Origin: Sulfobacillus benefaciens
GTDB lineage: Bacteria > Bacillota > Sulfobacillia > Sulfobacillales > Sulfobacillaceae
NCBI GenBank assembly: GCA_003023725.1
Contig: PXYT01000009.1
Location: forward strand, 17,444-81,443
DNA length: 64,000 nt
Direction of reading: 5' to 3'
Part shown: positions 1-14,217 of the stretch, in pieces
Layout: every line of letters starts with the position of its first letter
Numbering within the stretch: the stretch's first letter is position 1
Notes under the pieces: model-generated
Databases searched by the model: none
Seen by the model: only the letters and a program-made list of their open reading frames with translations
Told to the model about the DNA's origin: nothing
Translations under genes and position numbers: made by a program

Positions 1-2660
<2,660 letters not shown>

Positions 2661-2680
2661 TCCGGGAGGGATCCAATTCG

Positions 2681-5600
2681 ATGCTAGACGTTACCCATTT
2701 TGATTCCATGCGGATTGCTCTGGCGTCTCCGGAACAAATCCGGGAATGGTCCAAGGGTGAAGTGAAGAAACCGGAAACAATCAATTACCGGACGTTAAAG
2801 CCGGAGCGCGAAGGTCTTTTCTGTGAAAAGATCTTTGGACCGACCAAGGATTGGGAGTGTCACTGCGGAAAATACAAACGGGTCCGTTATAAAGGTGTTG
2901 TTTGTGACCGGTGTGGTGTTGAGGTAACACGCTCCAAAGTGAGGCGTGAACGCATGGGCCATATTGAACTGGCTGCGCCGGTATCCCATATATGGTATTT
3001 TAAAGGGATCCCTTCGCGAATGGGACTGATTCTTGACATGTCTCCCAGATCGTTGGAAAAGGTTCTCTACTTTGCGGCTTATGTGGTCATTGAGCCGGGG
3101 ACGACCCCTCTTATGAAGAAACAGTTGTTGGTCGAATCCGAGTACCGTGAGTATCGGGAGAAGTACGGCGGTCATTTCCGGGCGGGAATGGGGGCCGAGG
3201 CTATCAAGGACTTGCTGTTGGAACTGGACCTGGAGGAATTGGCACAAGAATTGCGCGGGGAATTGAACAGCTCCTCGGGACAGCGCCGGGTACGGGCAAT
3301 CCGTCGGCTCGAAGTCGTCGAAGCATTTAGGCAATCCGGAAATCGTCCGGAATGGATGATTTTAGACGTAATTCCCGTGATTCCTCCGGATTTACGGCCC
3401 ATGGTACAGCTGGATGGCGGACGGTTTGCGACGTCGGACCTCAACGATCTCTACCGGCGCGTCATCAACCGCAACAATCGGCTGAAGAGGCTTTTGGATC
3501 TAGGGGCTCCGGATATTATTGTCCGTAATGAGAAGCGGATGTTACAGGAAGCGGTTGATGCCCTGATTGACAACGGGCGCAGGGGACGACCTGTAACGGG
3601 ACCCGGGAACAGGCCCTTAAAGTCGCTTTCGGACATGCTGAAAGGAAAACAAGGCCGTTTTCGTCAGAATCTGTTAGGTAAACGTGTCGATTACTCGGGC
3701 CGGTCTGTTATTGTCGTAGGCCCTAAACTGAAGATGCACCAGTGCGGATTGCCCAAAGAGATGGCTCTCGAACTCTTTAAGCCGTTTGTTATGAAGAAAC
3801 TGGTGAATGAGGGTTATGCGCATAATATTAAATCGGCAAAGCGCATGGTGGAACGTGTTCGTCCGGAGGTCTGGGATGTTCTGGAAGACGTCATCAAAGA
3901 GCATCCGGTACTCTTGAACCGCGCACCGACGTTGCACCGTTTGGGTATTCAGGCTTTCGAGCCGGTTTTAGTCGAAGGACGCGCCATTCAAATCCATCCT
4001 CTCGTTTGTACTGCATACAATGCGGACTTCGACGGGGACCAAATGGCTGTGCACGTGCCTTTGTCTGCCGAAGCTCAATCCGAAGCCAGGGTTCTTATGT
4101 TGTCGACTCAGAACATCCTTAATCCTAAAGACGGCCAACCTGTGGTCACGCCAACCCAGGACATGGTATTGGGGTCGTATTATCTCACGATGGAAAAAGA
4201 AAATGCCCAAGGAGAAGGGATGGTTCTGGCCGATCTCCAAGAAGGGGAGATGGCCTACGCACAGGGGGTTCTTGATCTGCACGCTCGGATCACCATGCGT
4301 TATGACGGACAACGCCGAACTTCAACTTTAGGACGGTTTTTGTACAATGATGCGCTGCCCGCGGAACTGCGGTTTATTGACCAAACTATTGGCCGAAAGC
4401 AGCTGGCCGTTATCGTTGCGGATATGTTCCGGATGCACGGTAATGACGTCACGGCGCAGACTCTTGACCGAATTAAAGCCCTAGGGTTTCAGTATGCGAC
4501 CAAAGCCGGAGTGACGATTTCCGTTTCCGATATTGTGATTCCGGAGGCTAAGAAGCAAATACTCGAAGAAGCCGAACAAGACGTGCTGCAAGTCACCCGG
4601 CAGTACCGCCGCGGTTTAATTACAGCCGATGAGCGCTATGAGCGGGTTATAGGCATCTGGACCCGGGCCAAAGAGCGCGTTACCCAGGCGCTGATGGAGA
4701 CGCTGGACCGCAACAATTCGGTTTATATGATGGCTACCTCAGGAGCCCGGGGAAACGTTCAGCAAATCTCACAGCTCGCTGGGATGAGAGGATTAATGGC
4801 AGATCCTTCTGGACGGATTATCGAGTTGCCTATCCGGGCTAATTTCCGGGAAGGGTTAACCGTTTTGGAGTACTTCACGTCTACACATGGTGCCCGAAAA
4901 GGATTGGCAGACACCGCTTTGCGGACTGCGGACTCTGGTTACTTAACGAGACGCCTCGTAGATGTCGCCCAGGACGTTATTGTCAGGGAAGTGGATTGCG
5001 GCACTACTCAGGGAACAGTGGTGCGGGAAATCCGGGACGGCGGACAAGTTATCGAAAACTTTTATGAGCGGCTGGTTGGGCGGATAGTGCCCGAAGATGT
5101 GCATCATCCTAAAACGGGAGAGATTATTGCTCACAGTAACGAACTGCTCGTCGAAGATACGGCACAGGCCATTATTGATGCGGGAATTACAGAATTGCGT
5201 GTTCGATCAGTGCTAACCTGTCAGTCACGTTTCGGGGTTTGTGTGGCTTGTTATGGACGGAATTTGGCTAAAGGCGGCATTGTCGAGGTTGGAGAAGCTG
5301 TGGGAATTATTGCAGCGCAAAGTATCGGGGAACCCGGAACCCAGCTAACAATGCGGACCTTCCACATGGGGGGAGTGGCTGGAGACGACATTACCCAGGG
5401 CCTTCCCCGAGTCGAGGAGCTTTTTGAAGCACGAAAGCCGAAAGGCCAGGCGATTATCGCAGAGGTTTCGGGAACTGTGCGTATGGGGGAGAATAAAGGG
5501 CGTCGGGAAATAACCGTGGTCAATGACGATGAACACGAGTCCCAATCTTATATTGTGCCCTTTGGTTCACGTATCCGGGTTCACGAGGGCGATCAAGTCC

Positions 5601-6154
5601 AGATCGGTGAAGAACTGACCGAAGGATCGGTAAACCCTCACGACTTATTACGGATTATGGGTCTGACCGGCGTCCAAAATTACCTGTTACAGGAAGTGCA
5701 GCGTGTTTACCGTGTCCAAGGGGTTGATATTAACGACAAGCATATCGAAGTGATGGTCCGCCAAATGATGCGCAAGGTGAAGGTTGAAGAGGCGGGAGAC
5801 ACCTCGCTTTTGCCGGGGGCATTGGTTGATCGTTTTGACTTCGAGGATCAAAATGCGGATGTCTTGATGCGGGGCGGCACACCGGCCGTGGCCAAACCCG
5901 TAGTCTTAGGCATCACAAAGGCATCGTTGGCGACGGATTCCTTCCTGTCGGCGGCATCCTTCCAGGAAACGACGCGTGTCTTAACCGAAGCGTCCATCAA
6001 GGCCAAGAGAGATCCTCTTCTCGGCCTCAAGGAGAATGTGATTATTGGAAAACTGGTTCCAGCAGGGACTGGCATGTCCCGCTACCGGAATGTCATTATT
6101 CACGGGGCCGAAGAACCATCCGACAAGTCGATTGAGAACGAGTTGATTAAATAG
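2681..6154 (+). CDS. rpoC: RNA polymerase beta' subunit
   Basis: The beta' subunit closes the RNA polymerase active site. It has 1157 residues, close to the usual Bacillota length, and lacks the large insertions seen in proteobacteria. The N-terminal zinc site is visible as C60, C62, C75 and C78. The catalytic NADFDGD loop, which holds the magnesium aspartates, lies at about residues 447-453. The second cysteine cluster begins near C847 ([14 protein letters not shown]). The bridge-helix and trigger-loop region is intact ([12 protein letters not shown]). The gene is co-transcribed with rpoB. A perfect palindrome directly follows its stop codon. Confidence 0.98.
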   Translation: MLDVTHFDSMRIALASPEQIREWSKGEVKKPETINYRTLKPEREGLFCEKIFGPTKDWECHCGKYKRVRYKGVVCDRCGVEVTRSKVRRERMGHIELAAPVSHIWYFKGIPSRMGLILDMSPRSLEKVLYFAAYVVIEPGTTPLMKKQLLVESEYREYREKYGGHFRAGMGAEAIKDLLLELDLEELAQELRGELNSSSGQRRVRAIRRLEVVEAFRQSGNRPEWMILDVIPVIPPDLRPMVQLDGGRFATSDLNDLYRRVINRNNRLKRLLDLGAPDIIVRNEKRMLQEAVDALIDNGRRGRPVTGPGNRPLKSLSDMLKGKQGRFRQNLLGKRVDYSGRSVIVVGPKLKMHQCGLPKEMALELFKPFVMKKLVNEGYAHNIKSAKRMVERVRPEVWDVLEDVIKEHPVLLNRAPTLHRLGIQAFEPVLVEGRAIQIHPLVCTAYNADFDGDQMAVHVPLSAEAQSEARVLMLSTQNILNPKDGQPVVTPTQDMVLGSYYLTMEKENAQGEGMVLADLQEGEMAYAQGVLDLHARITMRYDGQRRTSTLGRFLYNDALPAELRFIDQTIGRKQLAVIVADMFRMHGNDVTAQTLDRIKALGFQYATKAGVTISVSDIVIPEAKKQILEEAEQDVLQVTRQYRRGLITADERYERVIGIWTRAKERVTQALMETLDRNNSVYMMATSGARGNVQQISQLAGMRGLMADPSGRIIELPIRANFREGLTVLEYFTSTHGARKGLADTALRTADSGYLTRRLVDVAQDVIVREVDCGTTQGTVVREIRDGGQVIENFYERLVGRIVPEDVHHPKTGEIIAHSNELLVEDTAQAIIDAGITELRVRSVLTCQSRFGVCVACYGRNLAKGGIVEVGEAVGIIAAQSIGEPGTQLTMRTFHMGGVAGDDITQGLPRVEELFEARKPKGQAIIAEVSGTVRMGENKGRREITVVNDDEHESQSYIVPFGSRIRVHEGDQVQIGEELTEGSVNPHDLLRIMGLTGVQNYLLQEVQRVYRVQGVDINDKHIEVMVRQMMRKVKVEEAGDTSLLPGALVDRFDFEDQNADVLMRGGTPAVAKPVVLGITKASLATDSFLSAASFQETTRVLTEASIKAKRDPLLGLKENVIIGKLVPAGTGMSRYRNVIIHGAEEPSDKSIENELIK

Positions 6155-6161
6155 GGCTTTG

Positions 6162-6191
6162 AAGGGGGCGTGTCAATTGACACGCCCCCTT
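6162..6191. terminator. 30-bp perfect palindrome after rpoC
   Basis: A G-rich arm beginning AAGGGGGCGTG and its exact complement meet around the centre TCAATTGA, so all 30 bases are self-complementary. RNA from either strand would form a very stable hairpin. Only two T residues follow on the plus strand, so it may be a partial terminator, attenuator or processing site between the rpoBC and str genes rather than a full stop. Confidence 0.5.
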
Positions 6192-6248
6192 GCCGGTGAT
6201 AAAATACCCAAGTGTGTCTAAGCCTGTAAGGGCCGGGAGGACAGACCA

Positions 6249-6515
6249 ATGGATACTGAGGGATTAAAAAATCGACGTCGGCGTGTTGTGGGTGTGCGGG
6301 AAACCTTGAAACGGATTGCTCATGGAACGGCAATAGGCGTTTTTGTAGCTAAGGACGCAGACCCCCGGGTTGTCGAGGATGTCGTCTCCCAGAGCAAGGA
6401 GCGCGGCGTGCCGCTGGAATATGTGGATTCGATGGACGAACTGGGTCGGCTGTGCGGAATAGAAGTCGGTGCTGCGTGTGCTGCGCTTCTGCCCGAGAAC
6501 CGCCTGGTTACGTGA
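6249..6515 (+). CDS. L7Ae/L30e-family K-turn RNA-binding protein
   Basis: This 88-residue protein belongs to the L7Ae/L30e/Gadd45 family (YbxF/RplGB type), which binds kink-turn RNA. The family pattern of an early helix, a [11 protein letters not shown] strand-turn and a central [13 protein letters not shown] segment is visible. Its place between rpoC and rpsL is the same as Bacillus ybxF. The start is supported by GGGAGG 7-8 bases upstream. Function in the family is known only as K-turn binding; a role in ribosome assembly is inference. Confidence 0.88.
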   Translation: MDTEGLKNRRRRVVGVRETLKRIAHGTAIGVFVAKDADPRVVEDVVSQSKERGVPLEYVDSMDELGRLCGIEVGAACAALLPENRLVT

Positions 6516-6531
6516 AAGGAGGTGGGAATTA

Positions 6532-6924
6532 ATGCCGACAATCAATCAGTTGGTTCGCCACGGACGGAAAAAGGCCAGCAAGAAGTCAGCGGCTCCGGCG
6601 CTAAGAGGCAATCCTCAAAAGCGTGGAGTTTGTATTAGCGTAAAGACAGTGACGCCGAAAAAACCCAACTCAGCACTGAGGAAGGTCGCACGAGTACGTT
6701 TAACCAACGGTGAAGAAGTGACGGCCTACATTCCGGGTATTGGCCACAATCTTCAAGAGCACTCAGTCGTTTTGGTACGCGGAGGCCGTGTCAGAGATTT
6801 GCCGGGTGTGCGGTACCATGTCATCAGGGGAACTTTAGACGCGGGCGGCGTGCAAAAACGTTCGCAGGGGCGGTCGAAGTATGGTGCCAAAAAGAATCAA
6901 CCCGCAGGTAAAAGCAAGAAGTAG
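6532..6924 (+). CDS. rpsL: 30S ribosomal protein S12
   Basis: S12 sits at the decoding centre of the 30S subunit. It has 130 residues, a normal length. The start at 6532 was chosen because AAAGGAGGTGGG lies 5-9 bases upstream and MPTINQLVR is the family N-terminus; the frame stays open further upstream but lacks a ribosome site there. The [11 protein letters not shown] loop carries the lysines that streptomycin-resistance mutations alter, and they are wild type. The [13 protein letters not shown] segment carries the aspartate often methylthiolated. First gene of the str cluster. Confidence 0.97.
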   Translation: MPTINQLVRHGRKKASKKSAAPALRGNPQKRGVCISVKTVTPKKPNSALRKVARVRLTNGEEVTAYIPGIGHNLQEHSVVLVRGGRVRDLPGVRYHVIRGTLDAGGVQKRSQGRSKYGAKKNQPAGKSKK

Positions 6925-6948
6925 AGAGCGTAGTAAAGGAGGGAAAAC

Positions 6949-7419
6949 ATGCCCAGACGTGGGACGGCCGGAGTACGCGAATTGACCCCGGATGCTGTGT
7001 ACAACAGCCCGCAAGTTGCTGCACTTATCAATAAAGTGATGATGAGCGGCAAAAAAAGTTTAGCCGAACACATAGTGTATCGTGCATTCGATATCATAGC
7101 CGAAAAAAGTCAAAAAGATGTGATGGAAGTCTTTGAAGGGGCTATGAAGAATGCTACGCCTCTTCTCGAGGTGAGACCCCGCCGGGTAGGGGGAGCGACC
7201 TATCAGGTTCCGATCGAAGTACGGCCTCAAAGGCGCATGTCGTTGGCTATTCGGTGGGTGGTACAGTACGCAAGAGCCCGGCATGAACGCACGATGGAGG
7301 AGCGGCTTGCCAATGAAATTTTGGATGCTTTTCAAAACGGTGGCGGCGCGGTGAAAAAGCGGGACGAGACTCACCGCATGGCTGAAGCGAACAAAGCGTT
7401 TGCACATTACCGCTGGTAA
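6949..7419 (+). CDS. rpsG: 30S ribosomal protein S7
   Basis: S7 nucleates assembly of the 3' major domain of 16S rRNA and lies at the E site. The protein has 156 residues, the standard size. It starts MPRRGTAG and contains the family's [16 protein letters not shown] and RWVVQYAR segments. AAAGGAGGG precedes the ATG. It follows rpsL by 24 bp and precedes fusA by 53 bp in the classical str order. Confidence 0.97.
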   Translation: MPRRGTAGVRELTPDAVYNSPQVAALINKVMMSGKKSLAEHIVYRAFDIIAEKSQKDVMEVFEGAMKNATPLLEVRPRRVGGATYQVPIEVRPQRRMSLAIRWVVQYARARHERTMEERLANEILDAFQNGGGAVKKRDETHRMAEANKAFAHYRW

Positions 7420-7472
7420 AGAGATTTTAGCATTGTCGAAGGCCAAGTAGGTAAGAAGGGAGTTTCCCAGTT

Positions 7473-9548
7473 ATGGCTCGAGCGTTTCCTTTAGAACGAA
7501 CCCGAAACATCGGGATCATGGCCCACATTGATGCGGGGAAAACGACGACAACTGAGCGCATCTTATTCTATACGCATCGAACCTACAAGATTGGTGAGGT
7601 TCATGAAGGAACGGCCACAATGGACTGGATGGTCCAGGAGCAGGAACGGGGCATTACCATTACCTCTGCTGCCACAACGACCACATGGCGAGACTACCGC
7701 ATTAACATCATAGACACGCCCGGCCACGTGGACTTTACGGTTGAAGTAGAACGTTCCCTGCGAGTTTTGGATGGGGCCATTGCCGTTTTTGACGCCAAGG
7801 GCGGCGTAGAACCTCAGTCGGAAACGGTTTGGCGCCAAGCGGATAAATATCGTGTGCCGCGGATTGCGTACGTTAATAAGATGGATATTGTCGGCGCGGA
7901 TTTTGCCAACACGGTCAATCAAATCCATACCCGCCTCGGTGCCAATCCGGTGGCGATTCAATGGCCCTGGGGTGTCGAGGATCAGTTTAAGGGGATCGTC
8001 GACCTTATTAAGATGCAGGCCTATGTGTACGAAGACGAATTAGGTACGCGGGGAGAATACGTCGATATTCCGGAAGATTTAAGGGATATTGCAGCCGAAC
8101 ACCGTCAGATCTTGTTGGAGGCGGCAGCAGACGTTGATGATGAATTGATGGAAAAGTATCTTGACGGAGAGGAATTGACCGAAGACGAAATTCGGACGGC
8201 TCTGCGCAAAGGCACACTGCAAAGTCAGCTGGTTCCGGTCCTTTGTGGGTCGTCTTACCGCAATAAGGGTGTTCAACCGTTGCTGGATGCGGTAGTCGAT
8301 TATCTGCCTTCGCCTTTGGACGTCGGTGCTGTACTTGGGCACGATCCGGTCACCGGTGAACCCGCTTCTCGTGATGTTTCCGACGAGGCCCCCTTCTCTG
8401 CCCTGGCTTTTAAGATTATGTCTGACCCTTTTGTGGGAAAATTGGCGTTCTTTCGAGTTTATTCCGGCACGCTGTCAGCCGGGTCCTATGTATACAATGT
8501 GACGAAAGGCCGTAGGGAGCGCATTGGACGCATACTTCAAATGCACGCCAATCACCGGGAAGAAATCGATGCCGTGTATGCAGGGGATATTGCGGCAGCT
8601 GTTGGACTGAAAGAGACAACAACGGGAGATACCTTGAGCACGGAACAGCAACCGATTCTGCTTGAATCCATGGTATTTCCGGAACCTGTCATCTCAGTGG
8701 CTATTGAACCCAAAACAAAAGCTGACCAGGACAAGATGGGCACGGCTTTGTCGAGACTGGCCGAAGAAGATCCAACATTTCGGATGTTTACCGACCAGGA
8801 GACCGGTCAGACGATTATTGCAGGGATGGGTGAACTGCACCTCGAAATTATCGTGGATCGTCTGCTCCGTGAATTCAAGGTGCAAGCGAACGTGGGTAAA
8901 CCCCAAGTTGCCTACAAAGAAACCTTGCGTAAGACTGTTGAAGCGGAAGGTAAATTCATTCGGCAAAGCGGTGGCCGTGGACAGTATGGTCATGTCTGGT
9001 TAAGAGTTGAACCCCTTGAGCCAGGGCAGGGCTTTGAGTTTGTCAACAAGATTGTGGGGGGAGTTGTGCCCCGCGAATATGTTCCAGCTGTCGAAGCCGG
9101 CGTTAGAGAAGCTATGCAGTCCGGCATACTGGCCGGATACCCTGTATTGGACGTTCGTGTTACACTATTTGACGGTTCTTACCACGAAGTCGATTCAAGT
9201 GAGATGGCGTTCAAGATAGCTGGATCAATGGGCTTCAAAGCGGCATCGCAAAAAGCAGATCCCGTGTTGTTGGAGCCTATCATGGCGGTTGAAGTCGTGG
9301 TACCGGACGACTACATGGGTGATGTCATCGGCGACCTCAATGCTCGGCGGGGTCGGATCGAGGGGATGGAACCTCGTCCGGGCGGGGTACAAGCAATTCG
9401 GGGCTTTGTCCCCTTGGCCGAGATGTTTGGTTACGCGACCGACCTGCGTTCGCGCTCTCAGGGCCGCGGTACGTATACGATGCAATTCGCCCACTATGAA
9501 GAAGCTCCTAAACATGTTACCGAACAGGTGATCAAGGCTAGGCACTAA
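7473..9548 (+). CDS. fusA: Translation elongation factor G
   Basis: EF-G is the GTPase that drives ribosome translocation and, with RRF, ribosome recycling. The protein has 691 residues. Visible G motifs are [13 protein letters not shown] (P-loop), the switch-[20 protein letters not shown] and NKMD. Domain IV is marked by the [16 protein letters not shown] segment. The C-terminus ([15 protein letters not shown]) is typical. GAAGGGAG precedes the start. It is the only copy in this window. Confidence 0.98.
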   Translation: MARAFPLERTRNIGIMAHIDAGKTTTTERILFYTHRTYKIGEVHEGTATMDWMVQEQERGITITSAATTTTWRDYRINIIDTPGHVDFTVEVERSLRVLDGAIAVFDAKGGVEPQSETVWRQADKYRVPRIAYVNKMDIVGADFANTVNQIHTRLGANPVAIQWPWGVEDQFKGIVDLIKMQAYVYEDELGTRGEYVDIPEDLRDIAAEHRQILLEAAADVDDELMEKYLDGEELTEDEIRTALRKGTLQSQLVPVLCGSSYRNKGVQPLLDAVVDYLPSPLDVGAVLGHDPVTGEPASRDVSDEAPFSALAFKIMSDPFVGKLAFFRVYSGTLSAGSYVYNVTKGRRERIGRILQMHANHREEIDAVYAGDIAAAVGLKETTTGDTLSTEQQPILLESMVFPEPVISVAIEPKTKADQDKMGTALSRLAEEDPTFRMFTDQETGQTIIAGMGELHLEIIVDRLLREFKVQANVGKPQVAYKETLRKTVEAEGKFIRQSGGRGQYGHVWLRVEPLEPGQGFEFVNKIVGGVVPREYVPAVEAGVREAMQSGILAGYPVLDVRVTLFDGSYHEVDSSEMAFKIAGSMGFKAASQKADPVLLEPIMAVEVVVPDDYMGDVIGDLNARRGRIEGMEPRPGGVQAIRGFVPLAEMFGYATDLRSRSQGRGTYTMQFAHYEEAPKHVTEQVIKARH

Positions 9549-9588
9549 GGCCCTGCCTCACTTAGAGAACTTAAGGAGGATTTAAGCA

Positions 9589-10791
9589 ATGGCAAAAAAG
9601 AAGTACGAGCGAACAAAGCCCCACATTAACGTGGGTACAATTGGGCACGTTGACCATGGTAAGACGACTTTGACAGCAGCTATCACCCGGGTATTGTCGA
9701 CCCTGGGCCAGGCCGAATTTACCGCGTACGACCAGATTGACCGGGCTCCGGAGGAACGGGAGCGAGGGATTACCATTGCCACCGCACATGTTGAGTATGA
9801 AACTGACAAGCGGCATTACGCGCACGTGGATTGTCCGGGACACGCCGACTATGTCAAAAACATGATTACCGGTGCGGCGCAGATGGACGGAGCTATTTTG
9901 GTGGTGTCCGCAGCCGACGGACCAATGCCCCAGACGCGGGAGCACATTCTCTTGGCGCGACAGGTGGGAGTCCCCAATATCGTCGTGTTCTTGAACAAGA
10001 GCGACATGGTCGATGACCCGGAATTAATGGAACTGGTTGAAATTGAGGTTCGAGAACTCCTCAGCAGTTACGAGTTCCCCGGCGATGATATTCCGGTGGT
10101 GGCCGGTTCGGCGTTAAAGGCCTTGGAGTGCGGCTGCGGCAAACGTGACTGTGAGTGGTGTGGCAAGATTTGGGACTTAATGGATGCTGTCGACGACTAC
10201 ATTCCCACACCGGAGCGAGACACCAACCGCCCATTCCTGATGCCGGTAGAGGACACGATGTCCATCACAGGTCGTGGAACGGTGGTTACGGGCCGTGTCG
10301 AACGTGGAACAATTAAGGTCGGCGAAGAAGTAGAGATCGTAGGTTTGGTTGAAACTGCCAAAAAGACCGTTGTGACCGGCGTCGAAATGTTCCGAAAGAC
10401 ACTCGACCAAGCCGTGGCTGGTGACAATATTGGGTGTTTATTGCGCGGTGTCGATAAGACCGAGGTAGAGCGGGGACAGGTGTTGGCAAAGCCTGGGAGC
10501 ATTCATCCTCACACCAAATATAAAGCCGAGGTTTACGTGCTGACCAAAGAAGAAGGAGGACGGCACACTCCGTTCTTCAATGGCTATCGACCGCAATTTT
10601 ATTTCCGCACCACGGATGTGACTGGGGTTGTCAAACTCCCTGAAGGCGTAGAAATGGTCATGCCGGGAGACAACATTCAGATGGAAGTCGAACTCATAGC
10701 ACCGATCGCTATGGAGGAAGGTCTTCGCTTCGCTATTCGCGAAGGAGGGCGAACCGTGGGCGCTGGTGTAGTGACCCAAATACTGGCATAA
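9589..10791 (+). CDS. tuf: Translation elongation factor Tu, with cysteine-rich insertion
   Basis: EF-Tu delivers aminoacyl-tRNA to the ribosome. It has 400 residues. The P-loop [22 protein letters not shown] and NKSD (usually NKCD) motifs are present. At residues about 179-195, between the G domain's SALKALE and its last helix, there is a four-cysteine insertion ([16 protein letters not shown]) absent from E. coli EF-Tu. I recall similar inserts in some thermophilic Clostridia. Zinc binding is possible but unproven. TAAGGAGG lies 8 bases before the ATG. Confidence 0.98.
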   Translation: MAKKKYERTKPHINVGTIGHVDHGKTTLTAAITRVLSTLGQAEFTAYDQIDRAPEERERGITIATAHVEYETDKRHYAHVDCPGHADYVKNMITGAAQMDGAILVVSAADGPMPQTREHILLARQVGVPNIVVFLNKSDMVDDPELMELVEIEVRELLSSYEFPGDDIPVVAGSALKALECGCGKRDCEWCGKIWDLMDAVDDYIPTPERDTNRPFLMPVEDTMSITGRGTVVTGRVERGTIKVGEEVEIVGLVETAKKTVVTGVEMFRKTLDQAVAGDNIGCLLRGVDKTEVERGQVLAKPGSIHPHTKYKAEVYVLTKEEGGRHTPFFNGYRPQFYFRTTDVTGVVKLPEGVEMVMPGDNIQMEVELIAPIAMEEGLRFAIREGGRTVGAGVVTQILA

Positions 10792-10809
10792 GGCAAGGGG
10801 GAACGGACA

Positions 10810-11118
10810 GTGGCCCAGCAAAAAATCAGGATACGACTAAAGGGTTATGACTATGAAGTGGTAGATAAATCCGCAGCGACAATTGTGGAGACGGCGCGGC
10901 GCAATGGCGCCGCCGTCTCTGGTCCCGTGCCGCTGCCTACGGAGAAAAAGGTGTATACCGTTCTTACTGCACCTAACGGGGAGAAGGACATTCGCGAGCA
11001 GTTTGAGCGCCGCATTCACAAGCGTTTAATCGACATCATGGATCCGAGTCAGAAGACGGTTAACGCGCTCATGCGTCTGGATCTCCCAGCCGGAGTGGAT
11101 ATCGAGATTAAGCTGTAG
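10810..11118 (+). CDS. rpsJ: 30S ribosomal protein S10
   Basis: S10 lies in the 30S head and also partners NusB in antitermination. It has 102 residues, the usual size. The start is a GTG 18 bp after the tuf stop, with AAGGGGGAA upstream. The [18 protein letters not shown] opening and [10 protein letters not shown] segment are diagnostic. It opens the S10 gene block and appears to be read through from tuf, since I see no strong promoter between them. Confidence 0.96.
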   Translation: MAQQKIRIRLKGYDYEVVDKSAATIVETARRNGAAVSGPVPLPTEKKVYTVLTAPNGEKDIREQFERRIHKRLIDIMDPSQKTVNALMRLDLPAGVDIEIKL

Positions 11119-11131
11119 GCGGGAGGATGTT

Positions 11132-11782
11132 ATGAAAGGAATTATTGGCATTAAGGTGGGCATGACTCAGGTGTTTGATGACGAAGGCCGTGCCGTGCCG
11201 GTCACGGTAATTCAGGCGGAACCCAACAAGGTATTGAGACTGCGGACAATGGAGAAGGACGGCTATGAAGCGGTTCAGCTCGGCATGGGATTCATTAAGC
11301 CCCACAAGGTTGCAAAACCGCAGCGGATAGACTTTCAAAGGATTGGTGTAGAGCCTGTGAGGCATGTGCGTGAATTTCGTCTGCCGGGTGCGGTTGAGCT
11401 GCAACCCGGTTCGGAAATTCGCGTAGAGGATGTTTTCAATGCGGGAGATATTGTTGATGTGACCGGAACCAGCAAGGGTAAGGGTTTCGCGGGCGTGATC
11501 AAGCGTTGGGGATTTCGGCGAGGACCGACAACTCATGGATCCAAGTACCATAGGCGGGTGGGTTCACTCGGCGCGCGAACATCAGGGGGTGGCGGCCGGG
11601 TTCATCCGGGCCGTAAAATGCCTGGTCATAAAGGGCATGCGCGCGTTACGGTTTTGCGGTTGCGGATTGAGAGAGTGGATGCGGACCGTAACTTGTTGCT
11701 TGTCCGTGGCGCGATTCCAGGGCCAAAAGGATCCTTGGTCATGGTACGGGACTCTGTGCGAAAACGGAAGGGGGCGATGTAG
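11132..11782 (+). CDS. rplC: 50S ribosomal protein L3
   Basis: L3 is an early-assembly 50S protein with an extension reaching the peptidyl transferase centre. It has 216 residues. The IGIKVGMTQVFDDEG start and the TSKGKGFAGVIKRW and GSLGARTSGGGGRVHPG segments are visible; the latter contains the central extension. GGGAGG precedes the ATG. The stop is only 2 bp from rplD, so the two genes are translationally coupled. Confidence 0.97.
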   Translation: MKGIIGIKVGMTQVFDDEGRAVPVTVIQAEPNKVLRLRTMEKDGYEAVQLGMGFIKPHKVAKPQRIDFQRIGVEPVRHVREFRLPGAVELQPGSEIRVEDVFNAGDIVDVTGTSKGKGFAGVIKRWGFRRGPTTHGSKYHRRVGSLGARTSGGGGRVHPGRKMPGHKGHARVTVLRLRIERVDADRNLLLVRGAIPGPKGSLVMVRDSVRKRKGAM

Positions 11783-11784
11783 GT

Positions 11785-12411
11785 ATGCCGACGGTGAATG
11801 TATACGACCTCGAAGGGCAGATTGTCGGCGAATTGCAGCTTTCCGACAAGGTGTTTGGCTCACCGATAAATCACGCTTTGTTGCATCAGGCGATTGTGAC
11901 GTTTGAGGCTAATCAGCGTGCAGGTACTGCTGACACCAAAACACGCTCACAAGTGCGTGGTGGCGGGCGGAAGCCTTGGCGACAAAAGGGAACCGGACGG
12001 GCCCGGGCAGGTACAATTCGTGCTCCGCACTGGCGTCACGGGGGAGTGGTGTTTGGCCCGCATCCCCGCGATTTTTCGATGAAATTTCCTCGCAAAATGC
12101 GACGGGCTGCGCTTCGGCAGGCTCTGAGCGCGAAGCTTGCTTCTGATGAGTTGCGGGTGGTTAAGGAGCTAACCATACCCGAGATTAAGACCAAGCATGT
12201 TCTCAAGGCTCTCGATACGCTCGGAGTGGGGCGGAATGTGCTGTTTATTACGTCTCGCCCGAATGAGAACTGGAAACTGGCAGCGAGGAATTTTGGCCAC
12301 GTGCACACCATCACGACGGACAATTTGAATGCCTATAACCTGCTTCGTTATCATCAGATTGTATTGGATACGGATGCGGTAGCACGTGTGGAAGAGGTGT
12401 TTGGTCGATGA
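11785..12411 (+). CDS. rplD: 50S ribosomal protein L4
   Basis: L4 binds domain I of 23S rRNA and lines the exit tunnel. In many bacteria it represses its own operon. It has 208 residues. The conserved loop RGGGRKPWRQKGTGRARAG, which reaches into the tunnel, is intact, including the lysine position tied to macrolide resistance. The last four bases (ATGA) overlap the rplW start. Confidence 0.97.
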   Translation: MPTVNVYDLEGQIVGELQLSDKVFGSPINHALLHQAIVTFEANQRAGTADTKTRSQVRGGGRKPWRQKGTGRARAGTIRAPHWRHGGVVFGPHPRDFSMKFPRKMRRAALRQALSAKLASDELRVVKELTIPEIKTKHVLKALDTLGVGRNVLFITSRPNENWKLAARNFGHVHTITTDNLNAYNLLRYHQIVLDTDAVARVEEVFGR

Positions 12412-12695
12412 AAACGGCGTATGACATTATTATCCGGCCAATCGTGACGGAGGAAGCCACTGACCAGATGGTCTTCAACAAGTATACTTTTGAGGTATCT
12501 CCCCGTGCGAATAAAATTGAAATCCGCCACGCGGTGGAGGAAATTTTCAAGGTGCGCGTCGTCAAAGTCAACACGTTGTGGCGTCCAAGCAAGGAGAAAC
12601 GCCGGGGCGCGGTTGTGGGGCACACTAGCCGGCGCAAAAAAGCGGTGGTAACGCTGGCACCGGGGGACAGCATCGACATTCTTGAAGGTGTCTGA
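12408..12695 (+). CDS. rplW: 50S ribosomal protein L23
   Basis: L23 sits at the tunnel exit and docks trigger factor and the signal recognition particle. It has 95 residues. IIRPIVTEEATDQM at the N-terminus and KYTFEVSPRANKIEIRHAVE are typical. It overlaps rplD by 4 bp and is followed 19 bp later by rplB, after a TAAGGAGG site. Confidence 0.96.
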   Translation: MKTAYDIIIRPIVTEEATDQMVFNKYTFEVSPRANKIEIRHAVEEIFKVRVVKVNTLWRPSKEKRRGAVVGHTSRRKKAVVTLAPGDSIDILEGV

Positions 12696-12714
12696 CATTT
12701 AAGGAGGCTGGATT

Positions 12715-13551
12715 ATGGGGGTACGCAAACTGAAACCAACGTCTCCTGGAGTGCGGCATATGACAGTGTCGACCTTTGAGGAGATTACCAAGACCGATCC
12801 GGAAAAAAGTCTTGTAGAGGGCAGAAGCCGGAAGGCCGGTCGTAACAATTACGGGAGAATTACCACTCGTCACCGGGGCGGCGGAACCAAAAGACTGTAT
12901 CGGAAAATTGATTTTAAACGGACCAAGGAAGGTGTGCCAGCCACAGTTGAAGCTATCGAGTATGACCCCTTCCGCACAGCTCGGATTGCTTTGCTGAAAT
13001 ATGCCGACAACACCCTGGCGTATATTTTGGCTCCCGTAGGCCTTAAGGTTGGAGACACAGTGATGTCCGGCCCCACGGCGGACATCAAACCAGGAAACTC
13101 TCTGAAGTTGCAGGATGTCCCGGTGGGAACCATCGTGCATAACGTAGAGCTCACGCCCGGAAAAGGAGCGCAACTAGCCCGGTCGGCCGGGACTTCCGCT
13201 CAATTGGCGGCTAAAGAAGGTAAGCACGCGTTGTTAAGGCTTCCGTCCGGGGAATTGCGCAGAGTACCCGTGGCGGCAAGAGCTACGGTTGGCCAGGTTG
13301 GCAACGTCGAGCATGAAAACATTGTATTGGGCAAGGCAGGACGTAGGCGGCATATGGGATGGCGGCCGACGGTGCGTGGGACCGCCATGAACCCGGTGGA
13401 TCATCCTCATGGCGGTGGTGAGGGTAAATCACCCGTTGGACATAAACACCCAATGACCCCCTGGGGCAAACCCGCCCTCGGAAAGAAGACACGGAAAAAG
13501 CACAAACCGTCTGATCGGATGATTGTGCGACGTCGAAAAGCAGGGAGGTAG
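12715..13551 (+). CDS. rplB: 50S ribosomal protein L2
   Basis: L2 is essential for subunit association and peptidyl transferase activity. It has 278 residues, a standard length. The RNA-binding [18 protein letters not shown] segment and the C-terminal [15 protein letters not shown] loop, with the histidine important for activity, are visible. TAAGGAGGCTG precedes the ATG. The stop is 3 bp from rpsS. Confidence 0.98.
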   Translation: MGVRKLKPTSPGVRHMTVSTFEEITKTDPEKSLVEGRSRKAGRNNYGRITTRHRGGGTKRLYRKIDFKRTKEGVPATVEAIEYDPFRTARIALLKYADNTLAYILAPVGLKVGDTVMSGPTADIKPGNSLKLQDVPVGTIVHNVELTPGKGAQLARSAGTSAQLAAKEGKHALLRLPSGELRRVPVAARATVGQVGNVEHENIVLGKAGRRRHMGWRPTVRGTAMNPVDHPHGGGEGKSPVGHKHPMTPWGKPALGKKTRKKHKPSDRMIVRRRKAGR

Positions 13552-13554
13552 GAT

Positions 13555-13839
13555 ATGAGTCGGTCAACCAAAAAAGGTCCGTACGTTGACGCAAAACTGA
13601 TGAAAAAAATTGACGCCCTAAATACCAAGAACGAGAAGCGAGTGATTAGGACTTGGGCTCGCGCCTCCACTGTGGTGCCGAACATGGTCGGACACACCAT
13701 TGCGATTCACGACGGAAGGCGACACGTGCCCATATACATTTCAGAAGAGATGGTGGGGCATAAGCTCGGCGAATTTGCTCCGACCCGGACCTTCAAAGGT
13801 CATGGAAACAAAACTGAGCGGTCTACGGCTCTGAAATAA
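13555..13839 (+). CDS. rpsS: 30S ribosomal protein S19
   Basis: S19 pairs with S13 in the 30S head near the A-site tRNA. It has 94 residues. [17 protein letters not shown] and [19 protein letters not shown] are diagnostic. It is tightly packed between rplB and rplV, and AGGGAGG from the rplB end serves as the ribosome site. Confidence 0.97.
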   Translation: MSRSTKKGPYVDAKLMKKIDALNTKNEKRVIRTWARASTVVPNMVGHTIAIHDGRRHVPIYISEEMVGHKLGEFAPTRTFKGHGNKTERSTALK

Positions 13840-13854
13840 GGAGATGGCATCTAT

Positions 13855-14208
13855 ATGGCAGACGTAGTAGAGTCGCGCGCCCATGTGCGCCATGTCCGCA
13901 TTGCTCCACGTAAAGTCCGGATAGTTGTGGACCTGATACGGGGCAAGAGCATACGGGACGCCGAGGCAATTTTGCGACACACCCCCAAACGGGCGTCGGT
14001 TATCGTGGCGAAGGTGTTAAAGAGCGCCGTGGCTAATGCGCAACATAATTACGACATGGACCCCCAGGATCTCTATGTGCATGCTGTCTGGGTTGATGGG
14101 GGCCCGACGCTCAAGAGAATTCATCCGCGAAGCCGGGGTCAGGCATTTTCGATTTTCAAGCGGACAAGTCACATTTCCGTTGTGCTGCGGCCCAGACAGA
14201 ATAACTAG
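13855..14208 (+). CDS. rplV: 50S ribosomal protein L22
   Basis: L22 lines the exit tunnel opposite L4. It has 117 residues. The [17 protein letters not shown] segment and the C-terminal hairpin with [19 protein letters not shown] are present. The start is an ATG after TAAGGAGATGG. The longest frame antisense to this gene and rpsC (287 codons) is judged a shadow. Confidence 0.96.
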   Translation: MADVVESRAHVRHVRIAPRKVRIVVDLIRGKSIRDAEAILRHTPKRASVIVAKVLKSAVANAQHNYDMDPQDLYVHAVWVDGGPTLKRIHPRSRGQAFSIFKRTSHISVVLRPRQNN

Positions 14209-14217
14209 GAGGGAATT

